A DNA stretch of 64,000 bases from Spirosomataceae bacterium TFI 002 (GCA_900230115.1 LT907983.1:3549001-3613000), one strand, 5' to 3'. Counted from the first letter of the stretch, positions 1-9,906 are shown. Numbers and translations are program-made. Notes: generated from the letters alone by a model not told the origin.

Positions 1-338
1 CCAAGGATAAAGCAAAAGGAATAGGTCTTGCTCTTGCTATGTGGTTCTACTTTTCTCTCATATATGACGGCTTAGTACTTTCCATTTTTCTAATGTTCAG
101 TGACTATCCAATGGAAAAGGCAACACTTGTGTTTACTGCCCTTAACCCTACAGATTTGGCTAGGATATTAGTTTTAATGAAGCTCGACATCTCAGCTTTA
201 ATGGGCATTACTGGTGCAGTTTTTCAAGACTTTTTTAGCTCAGGAGTAGGCATCGCTTTCGCTTTAAGTATGCTTTTTCTTTGGATATTTTTTCCAATCA
301 AAATCGCATCATCAGTTTTTAATAAAAAAGATTTATAA
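1..338 (+). CDS. nosY: NosY-like ABC transporter permease, C-terminal fragment
   Basis: This reading frame is open from base 3 and its start lies outside the window, so only the last 112 residues are seen. It is an inner-membrane permease with hydrophobic segments. The stretch LNPTDLARILVLMKLDISAL followed by MGITGAVFQ is the conserved C-terminal region of NosY. NosY is the membrane part of the NosFY ABC transporter, which works with NosD in copper-site maturation of nitrous oxide reductase. The next genes (fasciclin lipoprotein, copper-type TonB receptor) fit the right end of a Bacteroidota nos cluster. The assignment rests on family recall of the motif and on context. Confidence 0.8.
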   Translation, partial: KDKAKGIGLALAMWFYFSLIYDGLVLSIFLMFSDYPMEKATLVFTALNPTDLARILVLMKLDISALMGITGAVFQDFFSSGVGIAFALSMLFLWIFFPIKIASSVFNKKDL

Positions 339-360
339 ACACTTTAAACACTTATCAAAA

Positions 361-909
361 ATGAAAACAATTCTAATTTCTATGTTAATGGTTGGTTGTC
401 TGTTCGCTTGTACTAGCACAGATACAGAAAGTACAGATTCAGCTTCTGCAGTAGAAGGTGCGGCACTCTCTGGCCAAGAAGCTGTAGTGGATGATGTGTC
501 CGAAAAAGATGTAGTGAAAGTTGCTATTGCATCGCCTGATCATACTACTCTAGTTGCAGCTGTACAAGCCGCAGACTTGGTTACATCGCTTGCCAATGCA
601 GGCCCTTTTACGGTTTTTGCTCCTACCAATGCTGCTTTTGATGCACTTCCTGCAGGTACTGTGGAAACACTTCTAAAACCAGAAAATAAAGATCAACTTG
701 CCAATATCCTACAACACCACGTTATGACATCAGCACTCACAGCAGATTTCTTTAGAGATGGTCAGACTATGGGAATGGTTGATGGTACCAACGTAACTTT
801 CGCCGTGAGTGGTGATGAAATTACTGTAGATGGGGCAAAAATCATTGGTTCGGTGAAGGCCTCTAATGGCTGGGTTCACGTCATTGACAAAGTAATTTTA
901 CCTAAATAA
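361..909 (+). CDS. Fasciclin (FAS1) domain lipoprotein
   Basis: A 182-aa secreted protein. The N-terminus has a short hydrophobic segment ending in a lipobox-like LFAC (Cys16), so it is probably a lipoprotein. One FAS1 domain spans about residues 50-180. It has the typical LVAAVQAADLV and GPFTVFAPTNAAFDALP blocks and the late VHVIDKVILP strand. FAS1 proteins recur in Bacteroidota nos clusters, and this one starts 22 bp after nosY. Its role there is unknown; a periplasmic adhesive or chaperone-like role is only inference. The start is the only Met that leaves an intact signal peptide. Confidence 0.85.
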   Translation: MKTILISMLMVGCLFACTSTDTESTDSASAVEGAALSGQEAVVDDVSEKDVVKVAIASPDHTTLVAAVQAADLVTSLANAGPFTVFAPTNAAFDALPAGTVETLLKPENKDQLANILQHHVMTSALTADFFRDGQTMGMVDGTNVTFAVSGDEITVDGAKIIGSVKASNGWVHVIDKVILPK

Positions 910-971
910 TATTCAAAACTTTTGATAGGTAAATGGCTCTAGTTTTGAGTTTCATATTGCCTTTCTTAGAG

Positions 972-1376
972 ATGGAAACAATAAAAAAAATAGGAGTGAT
1001 TTTAGTGGTTTCGCTAGTTGTAGTGAAGTCATTAATTGCTCCTATTTTATTTGTTAAATATCAATTCACCAAAGATTTTATTGTCGAGAATTTTTGCATA
1101 AACAAAGACAAGCCAGAGTTACATTGTGATGGACAATGCTACCTTGCACTGCAAATAAAGGCGGTGGAAGAGCAAGATGGCAAAGAGGCTCAGTCTGAGT
1201 TTTTATCTTATTTATTAAGCTTTCAGGTGGTTTTAAATTCCTCCAATTCTATTTTTCAAAATACTTCGGAGATGTTTTACTTTTTAGCCAAAAGTGAGTC
1301 TTCTTACGCCAATCCTTTTCATTCGCAATCGCTTCATATCGAAGTTTTTCACCCTCCCAAGGTAATACAAGCTTGA
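972..1376 (+). CDS. Small membrane-anchored protein with CDGQC motif
   Basis: About 134 aa from the Met at 972. An in-frame ATG at 933 would add 13 residues, but the 972 start gives a cleaner positive-then-hydrophobic N-terminus. One N-terminal membrane segment is followed by the motif ELHCDGQCYLALQI. A C-(N/D)-G-x-C motif of this type occurs in small Bacteroidota proteins encoded beside copper-related TonB receptors. The two cysteines could bind metal or form a disulfide. The gene sits between the FAS1 lipoprotein and the copper-type receptor, apparently in the same operon. No enzyme domain is recognised; a role in copper handling is inference from context. Confidence 0.65.
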   Translation: METIKKIGVILVVSLVVVKSLIAPILFVKYQFTKDFIVENFCINKDKPELHCDGQCYLALQIKAVEEQDGKEAQSEFLSYLLSFQVVLNSSNSIFQNTSEMFYFLAKSESSYANPFHSQSLHIEVFHPPKVIQA

Positions 1377-1418
1377 ATCGCCGTTTTTTTTTAATTCAAA
1401 TCAAACTTGTTTTTACAC

Positions 1419-3662
1419 ATGAAAAATTTACTTCTATTGGTGGGAGGTGTGCTATTGCTATGTCTCATCACAATTACAAATACTACAGCTCAGCGTGTTC
1501 AGCTTATGGACGAAAACTCAAATGAGCCAATAAGCTTTGCATCTTTTCAATATGGAAACCAAATCGGCTATTCAGACGACCTAGGACGAATTGATTATAA
1601 ATACCTTAAGGAAACTCAAATGAAGGTTTCGCACATCAATTATGGATCTTGGGAAATTGAGTCGGATATCCTTCAAAAAGGTGGAGTAGCATCGCGAGCT
1701 ATTCAATTACAAAACCTTTATCCCACCACAGTAATTGCACTGAGGTTAAAGAGCTCAGAAACTAAAGATTTAAAGCTGACGCTAGATGATAACCTATCTC
1801 ATGATGCTACAAGTGTATTGCTTCGAAATCCATTGTTTAGTAGCATTCAAAAAAGTGGAGGTTATGGATTTGATCCTGTAATGAGAGGTTTTAAGTACGA
1901 TCAGTTAAACATTGTACTTAACGGAGCTCAAGGTGCCACGGCAGCTTGTCCTAATAGAATGGATCCACCCACTAGCCAGTTAGCACCCAATACGATAAGC
2001 AAAGTAGAGGTAATAAAAGGACCTTATGGGCTTCGTTATGGTACTGGACTTGGAGCTACTATTAATTTCATTTCTGAACCCTTACTTTTTTCAAGTGAGA
2101 ATCGTCTTAATGGACGTGTATCTACGAGTTACGAAACCAATGGAAATTTAAAGCGTACTGAGGCACGAATTGGTCATGTTTCCGAAAAATTAAACCTAAA
2201 CGTGTTTGGAGCATGGTCACAAGGAGATGATTATTTAGCTGGCGATGGTAAATTGGTACAAGCAGACTTTGAACGTGGTAGCCTTGGTGGAGATATAGGA
2301 TTGAGAATAAGTAAAAACCAGAACCTGAAACTAAGTGCTATCCGTAACCTTGCAAGAGATACAGATTTCGCAGCTCTTGGAATGGATTTACGAAAGGATG
2401 ATACATGGTTATTGAATGCTGATCACAATATCAATTTCGAAAATAGCTTGTTCAAAACTTTACACACAACGGCCTATTTGTCCAAAGTAAATCACTTAAT
2501 GGATAATCTTTTAAAACCGCTCGACCCAAGGATGATGAATGCAAGTACGCTCGCATTATCTCAAAATTACGGTATGAGAACTGAGGGTAAAATTGTTGTT
2601 AGAAATATTCAAGGATACATAGGTGCTGATACTAGAATAGAAACAACAGAAGGAATCAGAGAAAGAGAAATGCTGATGGGGTCTATGAAAGGTATGATCA
2701 TGAAAGATAACCCTTGGCAAGAAAGTCAATTGCAAAAGTCTGGTATTTTTGGTGAGTTCACTTGGTACAAAAATGGATTGAGGCTTGTTGCCGCAACGAG
2801 GTTTGAAGCTGTAATAGCACAAATGAATGCAGAAGATGAAGCTTTTGTACTGAATAATGCTGAATGGAATGCTACTCAATTGAACCCTAACGCAAGTGTA
2901 GGAATGCTCAAAAACTTAAATAAAGGTGTAAGTTTAGGACTTTGGATCGCAAGAGCACAACGCAGTGCAAGTATCTCTGAGCGATTTATCAACTACTTCT
3001 CTATTGGGCAAGACCCATATGAATTGCTCGGTAATCCTAGTTTGAGTCCAGAAATTAACAATCAAGCAGACCTTACTTTTGAATGGAGAACCAAAAAAGT
3101 ACTTGTGAATCTTGATGTGTTTGCTTCGTATTTGAACGACTACATCTCGTCTGTGATTGATCCAACACTGAAGCCTAAAACTACTATGAGCCCAGGTGTG
3201 AGAAGATTTGTTAATCTAGGCGATGCATTCAAAACTGGCTTTGAGTTTAGCTGGACACAACAATTCAATAAACAATTCAGTCATGGTCTCGCAACCAGTT
3301 ATACATATGGTCAAAATCTTGAGAGTGGTGAGGCCTTACCAGAAATTGCTCCTATGGATGTAAGGTATAACTTAGGTGGAGAGTTTTTTGATGGTACTTT
3401 ACGTACGTCCATCGTGCTCAGGTATGTTGCGAAACAAGGAAGAATAGCTACAGAGTATGGAGAAACAGAAACACCTTCTTTTTCAACTGTGGGTCTCAAC
3501 TGCGAATACTTGATAATGAAGAATCTTTCGGTTTCAGCAAAAGTACTAAACCTTTTTAATCAAAATTATTATGAGCATTTGAGCCGATCAGTGGCAAGTG
3601 TATCGAGTAGAGTTTATGCAAAAGGACGAACCTCACAGTTTGCATTAAATTGGTCTTTCTGA
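1419..3662 (+). CDS. TonB-dependent copper receptor, OprC/NosA-like
   Basis: An outer-membrane TonB-dependent receptor of about 747 aa. The signal peptide runs from Met at 1419 to an AQ cleavage site (TNTTAQ); the in-frame TTG at 1407 is less likely. Next come a carboxypeptidase-like domain (about 25-100), the plug (about 115-210) and a long beta-barrel ending in an aromatic (WSF) residue. The plug contains ACPNRMDPPTSQLAPN followed by KVEVIKGPYGLRYG. The NRMDPPT signature is shared with the copper channels OprC and NosA. Importing copper for nitrous oxide reductase is therefore the likely job, in line with the upstream nosY. Confidence 0.8.
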   Translation: MKNLLLLVGGVLLLCLITITNTTAQRVQLMDENSNEPISFASFQYGNQIGYSDDLGRIDYKYLKETQMKVSHINYGSWEIESDILQKGGVASRAIQLQNLYPTTVIALRLKSSETKDLKLTLDDNLSHDATSVLLRNPLFSSIQKSGGYGFDPVMRGFKYDQLNIVLNGAQGATAACPNRMDPPTSQLAPNTISKVEVIKGPYGLRYGTGLGATINFISEPLLFSSENRLNGRVSTSYETNGNLKRTEARIGHVSEKLNLNVFGAWSQGDDYLAGDGKLVQADFERGSLGGDIGLRISKNQNLKLSAIRNLARDTDFAALGMDLRKDDTWLLNADHNINFENSLFKTLHTTAYLSKVNHLMDNLLKPLDPRMMNASTLALSQNYGMRTEGKIVVRNIQGYIGADTRIETTEGIREREMLMGSMKGMIMKDNPWQESQLQKSGIFGEFTWYKNGLRLVAATRFEAVIAQMNAEDEAFVLNNAEWNATQLNPNASVGMLKNLNKGVSLGLWIARAQRSASISERFINYFSIGQDPYELLGNPSLSPEINNQADLTFEWRTKKVLVNLDVFASYLNDYISSVIDPTLKPKTTMSPGVRRFVNLGDAFKTGFEFSWTQQFNKQFSHGLATSYTYGQNLESGEALPEIAPMDVRYNLGGEFFDGTLRTSIVLRYVAKQGRIATEYGETETPSFSTVGLNCEYLIMKNLSVSAKVLNLFNQNYYEHLSRSVASVSSRVYAKGRTSQFALNWSF

Positions 3663-3685
3663 GAATTGGAATAATTATAATTATG

Positions 3686-3717
3686 AAAGGGTTTCTCGTA
3701 TAGGAACCCTTTTTTTT
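3686..3717 (+). terminator. Rho-independent terminator after TonB receptor
   Basis: The arms AAAGGGTTTC and GGAACCCTTT pair around a short loop and are followed by a run of T. It lies 24 bp after the receptor stop and closes the nos-linked operon. Confidence 0.8.
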
Positions 3718-3829
3718 ATCCCTGCTTTATACATTATTTATTTTTTGAGACAAATCATTAATGTATTTGTAAATAGGGTTGAGGTGCTAATAAACAATGA
3801 TTTATATCATAGATGGATGTTATCTAAGT

Positions 3830-3837
3830 TACGTTTG
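3830..3837 (+). promoter_or_regulatory. Putative -7 promoter element for osmC
   Basis: TACGTTTG matches the Bacteroidota -7 consensus TAnnTTTG. It lies 44 bp before the OsmC start codon. I see no matching TTG at the -33 distance, so this is a tentative call. Confidence 0.35.
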
Positions 3838-3881
3838 TAGAGCAAATTGAGTGTTAAGTTTGTGCATAAATCAAAAACAAA

Positions 3882-4322
3882 ATGCAACATATATACGACG
3901 TCAATTTAAAATGGGAAAATGGTAGAACCGGGCTTTTAGAAAGCACAGTTCTTAATGATAAAATCAAAGTAGCCACACCACCAGAGTTTCCGGGTGGGGT
4001 AGCTGGTATTTGGTCTCCCGAGCACCTATTTGTAGCTGCTATAAACTCTTGTTTTATGACTACTTTCTTAGCCATTGCTGATAATTCCAAAATAGCATTT
4101 GAGAGTTTTACTTGTAGAGCCGAAGGTAAACTGGAGCAAGTTGACCGTAAATTCATGATCACTGAAATACAACTTTTCCCCAAAGTGGAGATAACCAATG
4201 AAAAAGATGTAGAGCGAATTCAAAGAGTTTTTGAAAAGTCAGAAGCTGCATGTCTTATTACAAACTCAATCACATCTAAAGTTACTTTACAGGGTGAAGT
4301 AAATGTGGTTGAAACTGCTTAA
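3882..4322 (+). CDS. OsmC-family peroxiredoxin-like protein
   Basis: A 146-aa cytosolic protein of the OsmC/Ohr fold. The two redox cysteines are present: Cys57 in INSCFMTTF and Cys124 in AACLITN. The segment GIWSPEHLFVAAINSC is the family signature. Such proteins reduce organic hydroperoxides or related thiol-reactive compounds. Length is normal for the family. It is a single-gene unit after a terminator and faces the SLC12-like pair convergently. Substrate preference (OsmC versus Ohr) cannot be decided by eye. Confidence 0.85.
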   Translation: MQHIYDVNLKWENGRTGLLESTVLNDKIKVATPPEFPGGVAGIWSPEHLFVAAINSCFMTTFLAIADNSKIAFESFTCRAEGKLEQVDRKFMITEIQLFPKVEITNEKDVERIQRVFEKSEAACLITNSITSKVTLQGEVNVVETA

Positions 4323-4369
4323 AAATTAAGATTTTCTTCGTTAAGTAGGGAAGGAGTAAATGACCTTCC

Positions 4370-6595
4370 TTACTTAATCTGCTTGCTCTCTTTTGCGTTC
4401 ATGAATAGAATGTTGGCAAGTCCTTCGTATCCTTCGAATACTTCGGAACCAATTCTTTTTAGCATTTCACTTACAAACCCTATAATCAAGAAATCGGCAT
4501 CTTGTGAGTTAGCTTTGATGGTAGCTTTTATGTCATGATCGTCCTCAGGAATAATGAACTCAATATTATTCTTTGAAATAGGTAACTGACCTTCTGAAAT
4601 TAAATCATTGAGATTCTTTCTATCCAAGTCCATTGTTAGATGTGATGTTGCAGAGAATACTTTTATCTCTCCATTTCGCCAATCTGGATGAGCAGAGATC
4701 ACATATGCCAAAAGAATCATCAGGTTAGAATTAGAAATATCGGCACTCGTAATCCAAACGTGTATCTCTTTATAAAAACCGAATTTACGTGGTGAAGACG
4801 AAAGTACACCAATATCAAAATCGGCCGCTTGAATTAATTTAAAATTGTCAACAACAGATTTTATCTGACTTGGATTGCTTCTAGAATGGTCAAAAAGCAA
4901 CATATTATTCTCGGTACCTGAGATACTTGGCAGTTGCACAACCTGACTTATAGAACCAGAAATATCAGGATTAATTAGAGTATCTATATAAACCTCGCTT
5001 CGGCTGGCACGGGCCATTTTGATCATTCGTTTCTTAATCTCTTTGGCTTCGCTATTGGACTGCTTTGAGAAATAGCCATCCATATGATGAATGTATGTAC
5101 CAAAACCGTACTTATATGACAGCCAGCAAGTAAGCAAAAAGGCATCGTTACTTTCAAAGGTTTCTGAACTTAGAAAGATAGAGCTTGGTCGCCAGCTGGT
5201 ATTATCTTCTTTCTCCGTTTTTTGAAGAAAGACATGGATTTTACGGCTTATTTGATACATCACACCTTGAAAAATAAGTGCAATGTTCTTTTTGTCCTTA
5301 TTGAAAAAGTTAATACTTAAGTAGATCAAAATCATGAATAACAAAGACGCAAAAGCGTAACCCGAATTCATAAAAAACATAAGACCGAAACAGGCAATAG
5401 CTCCAAAAAGAGAGATGTACCATTTTGACTTAAAAGTTGGTCTATAGGATGGATCGGCTGCAAAATGCTGTAAAAAGGAAATCAAGCATAAAGCACCATA
5501 AGTCACCATGAAAAACATGGAAATGATCTCTGCAACGGCATCAAGAGCACCCATCATGACAAAAAAGATTGCCAATACAAATGTGACTAAATATGAATTA
5601 AATGGCTCATCACTATCCCCTCTACCTTCTGCCATCCATGCATTTAACTTGCCTAATGGCATCACATTGTCTTTAGCAATGGCTTGGAGTGTTCTGGGTG
5701 CTACAAGTATAGAACCAATCGCCGAAGAAAGCGTTGCCGCCGCCAAGCCCAATGGAACAAGCCACCAACCTTGAATAGCAATCTGTGACATTACCATCTT
5801 AGAGGTATCCGCAAGGATTTCTGGAGGAGCAGATGAGTCTAACTTCAAACTGATGAATAAGTAAATAACCATCCCCACAAGCGTTGCTCCAAGGGTTCCC
5901 AACGGAATCGATTTTCCTGGATCTTTAAGATCCCCAGATAATCCTACACCAGCGATAATCCCCGTAAAGGCGGGGAAAATAATAGCAAATACATAGAAAA
6001 TAGAAACTTCAGGAACAGGAGGGAGGGTAACTGCGGGGTCTATTTCAATTGGTTTGCCCACAAAAAAAGCAACGAGAGAAATCGCCAATATTGCTACAAC
6101 CCAATACAACATTTTCATCCCTACATCTGCTCCTTTCTTAATTACCAATATGGTTAAGAAGATAAGGGTAGGTACAGCAATGGTTTGGTTTTGGACGAGC
6201 AACCATTCTGCAATTGGATGGAATTTATAGTTTATAAAAAGCCAATCAATCAACGGCTTAAATGCTTCAGTAAATGCAATGATGTAAAAAGCTATACTAA
6301 TTCCTTGTGATAAATAAAGCGAAATACCAATGGTAGAACCAATCACCAAGCCAAAAGAACGAGAAATGATGTAATATGCACCACCACCTTCTACTTTTTG
6401 GTTAGTTGCAATTTCCGAAATTGCCATAGCGGTCGGAATCGTAACTGCATGACCAATTATAACGATCATTATAGCTCCTAATAGGCCCACTGAACCTACT
6501 GCGTAGCCAAACCTAAGGAACATAATTGCTCCTAGTATTGTAGAAATTGCTGTGAAAAAAACAGCCGCAGTTCCAAACTGCTTGCCATTGGTCAT
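4370..6595 (-). CDS. SLC12-like amino acid/cation-chloride permease, copy 2
   Basis: A 741-aa inner-membrane transporter of the APC superfamily. It resembles bacterial relatives of Na-K-Cl cotransporters (SLC12). Residues about 10-440 form the multi-helix transport core, with the early TAISTILGAIMFLRFGYAVG segment. Residues about 460-741 form a soluble C-terminal domain like that of SLC12 proteins. It follows the paralog at 6602-8845 with a 6-bp gap, so the two are probably co-transcribed. Both share blocks such as SFLQHFAADPSYRP and KSKWYISLFGAIACFG, which indicates tandem duplication. Substrate unknown; cation-chloride or amino-acid transport are both possible. Confidence 0.8.
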   Translation of the reverse strand: MTNGKQFGTAAVFFTAISTILGAIMFLRFGYAVGSVGLLGAIMIVIIGHAVTIPTAMAISEIATNQKVEGGGAYYIISRSFGLVIGSTIGISLYLSQGISIAFYIIAFTEAFKPLIDWLFINYKFHPIAEWLLVQNQTIAVPTLIFLTILVIKKGADVGMKMLYWVVAILAISLVAFFVGKPIEIDPAVTLPPVPEVSIFYVFAIIFPAFTGIIAGVGLSGDLKDPGKSIPLGTLGATLVGMVIYLFISLKLDSSAPPEILADTSKMVMSQIAIQGWWLVPLGLAAATLSSAIGSILVAPRTLQAIAKDNVMPLGKLNAWMAEGRGDSDEPFNSYLVTFVLAIFFVMMGALDAVAEIISMFFMVTYGALCLISFLQHFAADPSYRPTFKSKWYISLFGAIACFGLMFFMNSGYAFASLLFMILIYLSINFFNKDKKNIALIFQGVMYQISRKIHVFLQKTEKEDNTSWRPSSIFLSSETFESNDAFLLTCWLSYKYGFGTYIHHMDGYFSKQSNSEAKEIKKRMIKMARASRSEVYIDTLINPDISGSISQVVQLPSISGTENNMLLFDHSRSNPSQIKSVVDNFKLIQAADFDIGVLSSSPRKFGFYKEIHVWITSADISNSNLMILLAYVISAHPDWRNGEIKVFSATSHLTMDLDRKNLNDLISEGQLPISKNNIEFIIPEDDHDIKATIKANSQDADFLIIGFVSEMLKRIGSEVFEGYEGLANILFMNAKESKQIK

Positions 6596-6601
6596 AGGTG
6601 A

Positions 6602-8845
6602 TTATTTTATTTGCTTACCTTCTTCCGTTGTTACAAAAAGTATATTACAAAGATCATTGTATCCATCGAAATGTTCAATTCCAAATCGCTTGATAGCTTC
6701 ACTCAAGAATCCTAAAATTAGTAAATCTGCATCTAAAGACCTCTCATTGATAATTTCCTTTGTGCTTTTTTCTTCATCTTTTGCAATGAACTCAATGTTT
6801 TGAGGAGAAATAGGTAGTTGTCCTGCGGAGATAAGATCTAAAAATCTTTGTTTCTCATTCTCAAGTGAATCTTTTGGGTAAATGATAAATACCTTGATAG
6901 ATCCATTTTTCCACTCTTTATGTGCCGAAATTACATACCCAAGCAAAATCATTAGGTTGGCATTTTCAAAATCATTTTTTGTAATCCAAATATGAATTTG
7001 TCTAAAGAGGCCATAACCTCTCCCACTTGTAGATAGGATTCCAATGTCAAATTTAACAGATTGTACAAGTTTGAAATTTTCAACAATGGCACCTATTTCT
7101 TCAGGTTTATCTCTGTTGTAGTCAAAGAATATCAAGTTATTGTCAGTACCCGATATACTCGGTAACTGAATCACTTGTGCAATAGAATCTTCGAATTCAG
7201 GGTTTACCAAAGTGTCTACATAAACCTCACTTTTGCTGGCATTAGCCATTTGGATAATCCTATTTTTAAAGCCAACTGCCTGTTCATTAGTTTGTTTTGA
7301 TAGATAACCATCCAAGTGATGAATGTATGTTCCAAAACCATATTTTTTGGCAATCCATCGAGTAAGGTTAAAAGAATCTAACCTTTGGAAAGTAGAACTA
7401 CTTAAGAATACAAGAGAAGGACGCCAGCTTTTAGTACTCTCCTTCTCAGATTTTTGAAGGAAAACATGAATTTTTCTACTCACTTGAAAAATCACCCCTT
7501 GAAATATCAAGGCAATGTTTTTCTTGTCTGAATTGAACCAGCTGATTACAAAATAAAGACTTAAAATCAATACTACAGAGCTGAGTGCATATCCTGCATT
7601 CATGAAGAACATGAGACCAAAACAAGCAATGGCACCAAATAGAGAAATGTACCATTTCGACTTAAACTTTGGGCGGTATGAAGGGTCAGCTGCGAAATGC
7701 TGTAAAAATGAGATAAGGCATAAGCTACCGTATGTTACCATAAAGAACATGGAGATTACTTCTGCCACGGCGTCTAAAGCTCCTAATAGAATGAAAAATG
7801 ATGCTATTGCTACCGTTACCAAAGAGGCATTGTAAGGTTCGTCTTTCGCTCCTCTACCTATAGATAACCAATTGTTTGCTTTTCCTATTGGCAGCACATT
7901 ATCCCTACTGATCGCCTGCAGTGTACGTGGTGCGACCATAAGTGAACCCAAAGCTGATGAAATAGTTGCTGCTGCTAAACCAAGTGGAATAAGCCAATAT
8001 CCTTGTATTGCTATATCGCTCATTATCAACCTTGAGGTATCGGCAAGCATGCTTTGCGGTGCGGAAGAGTCCAGCTTAATCGCCATGAATATATAAACGA
8101 TCATACCTACAATAGTGGCAGATAATGTACCTAATGGAATAGATCTGCCTGGATCTTTTAAGTCTCCCGAAAGTCCAACACCCGCTGTCATTCCTGTAAA
8201 TGCAGGGAATATAATGGCAAATACAGTAAAGAAGGAGACCTTTTCTAGTGTTTCTGAAGTCACTACAATTTCATCCATACCTTCCACAGGACTACCAAGA
8301 AAGAATGCAACAAGGGAAACCAAAAGTGTTGCTACTACAGCGTATAGTACCGTTACTCCTAGTTCGGCTCCTTTGGTCAAAACTACAATGGTGAGTAAAA
8401 TAAGTGCAGGAATAGCGATGGTTTGGTTCTGATGTAAAAGCCAATCTAACCAATCCGCAAAGATGAAGTTTTGAAATAGGAAATCGAAAAATGGCTTAAA
8501 AGCCTCGCAAAAAGCCATGATATAAAACGCCACGCTAATCGCCTGAGAGAGATATAGTGCAACACCGATTGTGGAGCCAATTACTAAACCAAAAGATCGC
8601 GAAACAATGTAGTATTCTCCTCCTCCTTCCACTTTCTGGTTGGTTGCAATCTCGGCAATTGCCATCGCTGTAGGGATAGTTACAGCATGTCCTACAATAA
8701 TTATTGCTATTGTTCCCCACAGTCCTACATTACCCACGGCAAAGCCAAATCTCAGGAACATGATGGCTCCTAGAATCGTTGAAATTGCTGTGAAAAATAC
8801 TGGTGCGGTACCAAACTTTTGGATGGTACTTTTATCTAGTGACAT
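6602..8845 (-). CDS. SLC12-like amino acid/cation-chloride permease, copy 1
   Basis: A 747-aa paralog of the downstream transporter with the same architecture: an APC-type membrane core (about 12-445) and a large cytosolic C-terminal domain. Conserved signatures include TAISTILGAIMFLRFGFAVG near the N-terminus and SGDLKDPGRSIPLGTLSATI in the core. Both copies end in KQIK. It is the first gene of the pair and carries a likely promoter element about 50 bp upstream. The pair may form a heteromer or have diverged substrates; the sequence alone does not decide this. Confidence 0.8.
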   Translation of the reverse strand: MSLDKSTIQKFGTAPVFFTAISTILGAIMFLRFGFAVGNVGLWGTIAIIIVGHAVTIPTAMAIAEIATNQKVEGGGEYYIVSRSFGLVIGSTIGVALYLSQAISVAFYIMAFCEAFKPFFDFLFQNFIFADWLDWLLHQNQTIAIPALILLTIVVLTKGAELGVTVLYAVVATLLVSLVAFFLGSPVEGMDEIVVTSETLEKVSFFTVFAIIFPAFTGMTAGVGLSGDLKDPGRSIPLGTLSATIVGMIVYIFMAIKLDSSAPQSMLADTSRLIMSDIAIQGYWLIPLGLAAATISSALGSLMVAPRTLQAISRDNVLPIGKANNWLSIGRGAKDEPYNASLVTVAIASFFILLGALDAVAEVISMFFMVTYGSLCLISFLQHFAADPSYRPKFKSKWYISLFGAIACFGLMFFMNAGYALSSVVLILSLYFVISWFNSDKKNIALIFQGVIFQVSRKIHVFLQKSEKESTKSWRPSLVFLSSSTFQRLDSFNLTRWIAKKYGFGTYIHHLDGYLSKQTNEQAVGFKNRIIQMANASKSEVYVDTLVNPEFEDSIAQVIQLPSISGTDNNLIFFDYNRDKPEEIGAIVENFKLVQSVKFDIGILSTSGRGYGLFRQIHIWITKNDFENANLMILLGYVISAHKEWKNGSIKVFIIYPKDSLENEKQRFLDLISAGQLPISPQNIEFIAKDEEKSTKEIINERSLDADLLILGFLSEAIKRFGIEHFDGYNDLCNILFVTTEEGKQIK

Positions 8846-8893
8846 AGAGTGGACTTAAGGTTATCATAGGTGTTACTCAGTAAAAAGAGTAAC

Positions 8894-8901
8894 CAAAGGT
8901 A
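8894..8901 (-). promoter_or_regulatory. Putative -7 element for the SLC12-like pair
   Basis: On the minus strand the bases read TACCTTTG, a match to TAnnTTTG, about 50 bp before the start of the first transporter. A short inverted repeat, GTTACTC/GAGTAAC at 8872-8893, lies directly downstream in the would-be 5' leader. No clear -33 TTG is seen. Confidence 0.35.
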
Positions 8902-8927
8902 GAAAAGTCACTGAAAAATAATAGAAA

Positions 8928-9665
8928 TTATACTTTTCTTTTCAATTCGAAATTTTTACCCAAGTACAATTTTCTAACCATCTCGTCGGCAGCGAGTTCT
9001 TCGGCAGTTCCTTGTTTTAAAATTTTACCTTCAAATAGTAAATAGGCTCTATCAGTGATAGATAAGGTTTCATTTACATTATGATCCGTGATGAGTATTC
9101 CAATGTTGCGGTGTTTTAGCTTTGCTACAATCTCTTGAATTTCTTCAACTGCGATTGGATCTACTCCAGCAAAAGGCTCATCTAGTAAAATGAATTTTGG
9201 ATCCACACTTAGTGCCCTTGCAATCTCAGTTCTTCTCCTTTCTCCTCCAGATAGTACAATTCCTTTACTTTTACGAACATGCGTAAGCGAAAATTCTTCC
9301 AGTAAAACTTCTGTTTTTTCTTTTTTTTCTGCTTTGCTAAGGTTGGGTCTTGCAAGCTCAAGTATGCCGTAAATGTTTTGTTCTACGGTCAAATCTCTAA
9401 AAATGGACGCTTCTTGAGACAAATAGCCAAGTCCAAGCTTTGCCCTTTTATACATGGCAAGAGAAGTGATGTCTATATCGTCCAACCAAATTTTGCCAGA
9501 ATTGGGAGTGACCAAACCCACTGCCATATAAAATGAAGTGGTTTTGCCTGCACCATTAGGGCCCAATAATCCTACAATTTCGCCTTGAGCTACTTGATAA
9601 CTCACGTTATTGTTTACAAGTCGTTGTCCGTATTTCTTGACTAAATTTTCGGTGCGTAGGATCAT
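8928..9665 (-). CDS. lptB: LPS export ABC transporter ATPase LptB
   Basis: A 245-aa ABC ATPase. Walker A ([17 protein letters not shown]) lies near residue 35, the Q-loop ([16 protein letters not shown]) follows, then the signature [15 protein letters not shown], Walker B ([13 protein letters not shown]) and the H-loop (ITDHNV). The FAGVDP and DHNVNETL blocks are typical of LptB rather than generic ATPases. It powers lipopolysaccharide extraction from the inner membrane with LptFG. The partner genes are not in this window. It lies upstream of the SLC12-like pair on the same strand, with 82 bp between. Confidence 0.92.
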   Translation of the reverse strand: MILRTENLVKKYGQRLVNNNVSYQVAQGEIVGLLGPNGAGKTTSFYMAVGLVTPNSGKIWLDDIDITSLAMYKRAKLGLGYLSQEASIFRDLTVEQNIYGILELARPNLSKAEKKEKTEVLLEEFSLTHVRKSKGIVLSGGERRRTEIARALSVDPKFILLDEPFAGVDPIAVEEIQEIVAKLKHRNIGILITDHNVNETLSITDRAYLLFEGKILKQGTAEELAADEMVRKLYLGKNFELKRKV

Positions 9666-9906
9666 TTAACAAATTTAAGGCCTAAAGATAAGTACTAAAA
9701 GGCTTTGCACGATGATTGTTAAGATTCTTTAAGCTTAAATTGTAAAGTCGATTCGTGAAATTGTTACAGATTTTTAAAATGTAGACAAGCTATTCAAGTC
9801 CATTTTAAGGTACAATTATGTATTATTATTTAGTAATAAACTAACCCTGGTTTGATCGTAAATTATTTACCCAATTTTTAACGAAAAAGTATCCTCACCT
9901 CATAAA

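Noticed and set aside
2556-2879. Minus-strand 107-aa open frame inside the TonB receptor gene
   Set aside because: It is fully covered by a strongly supported gene on the other strand and shows no domain or signal; it is a shadow frame.
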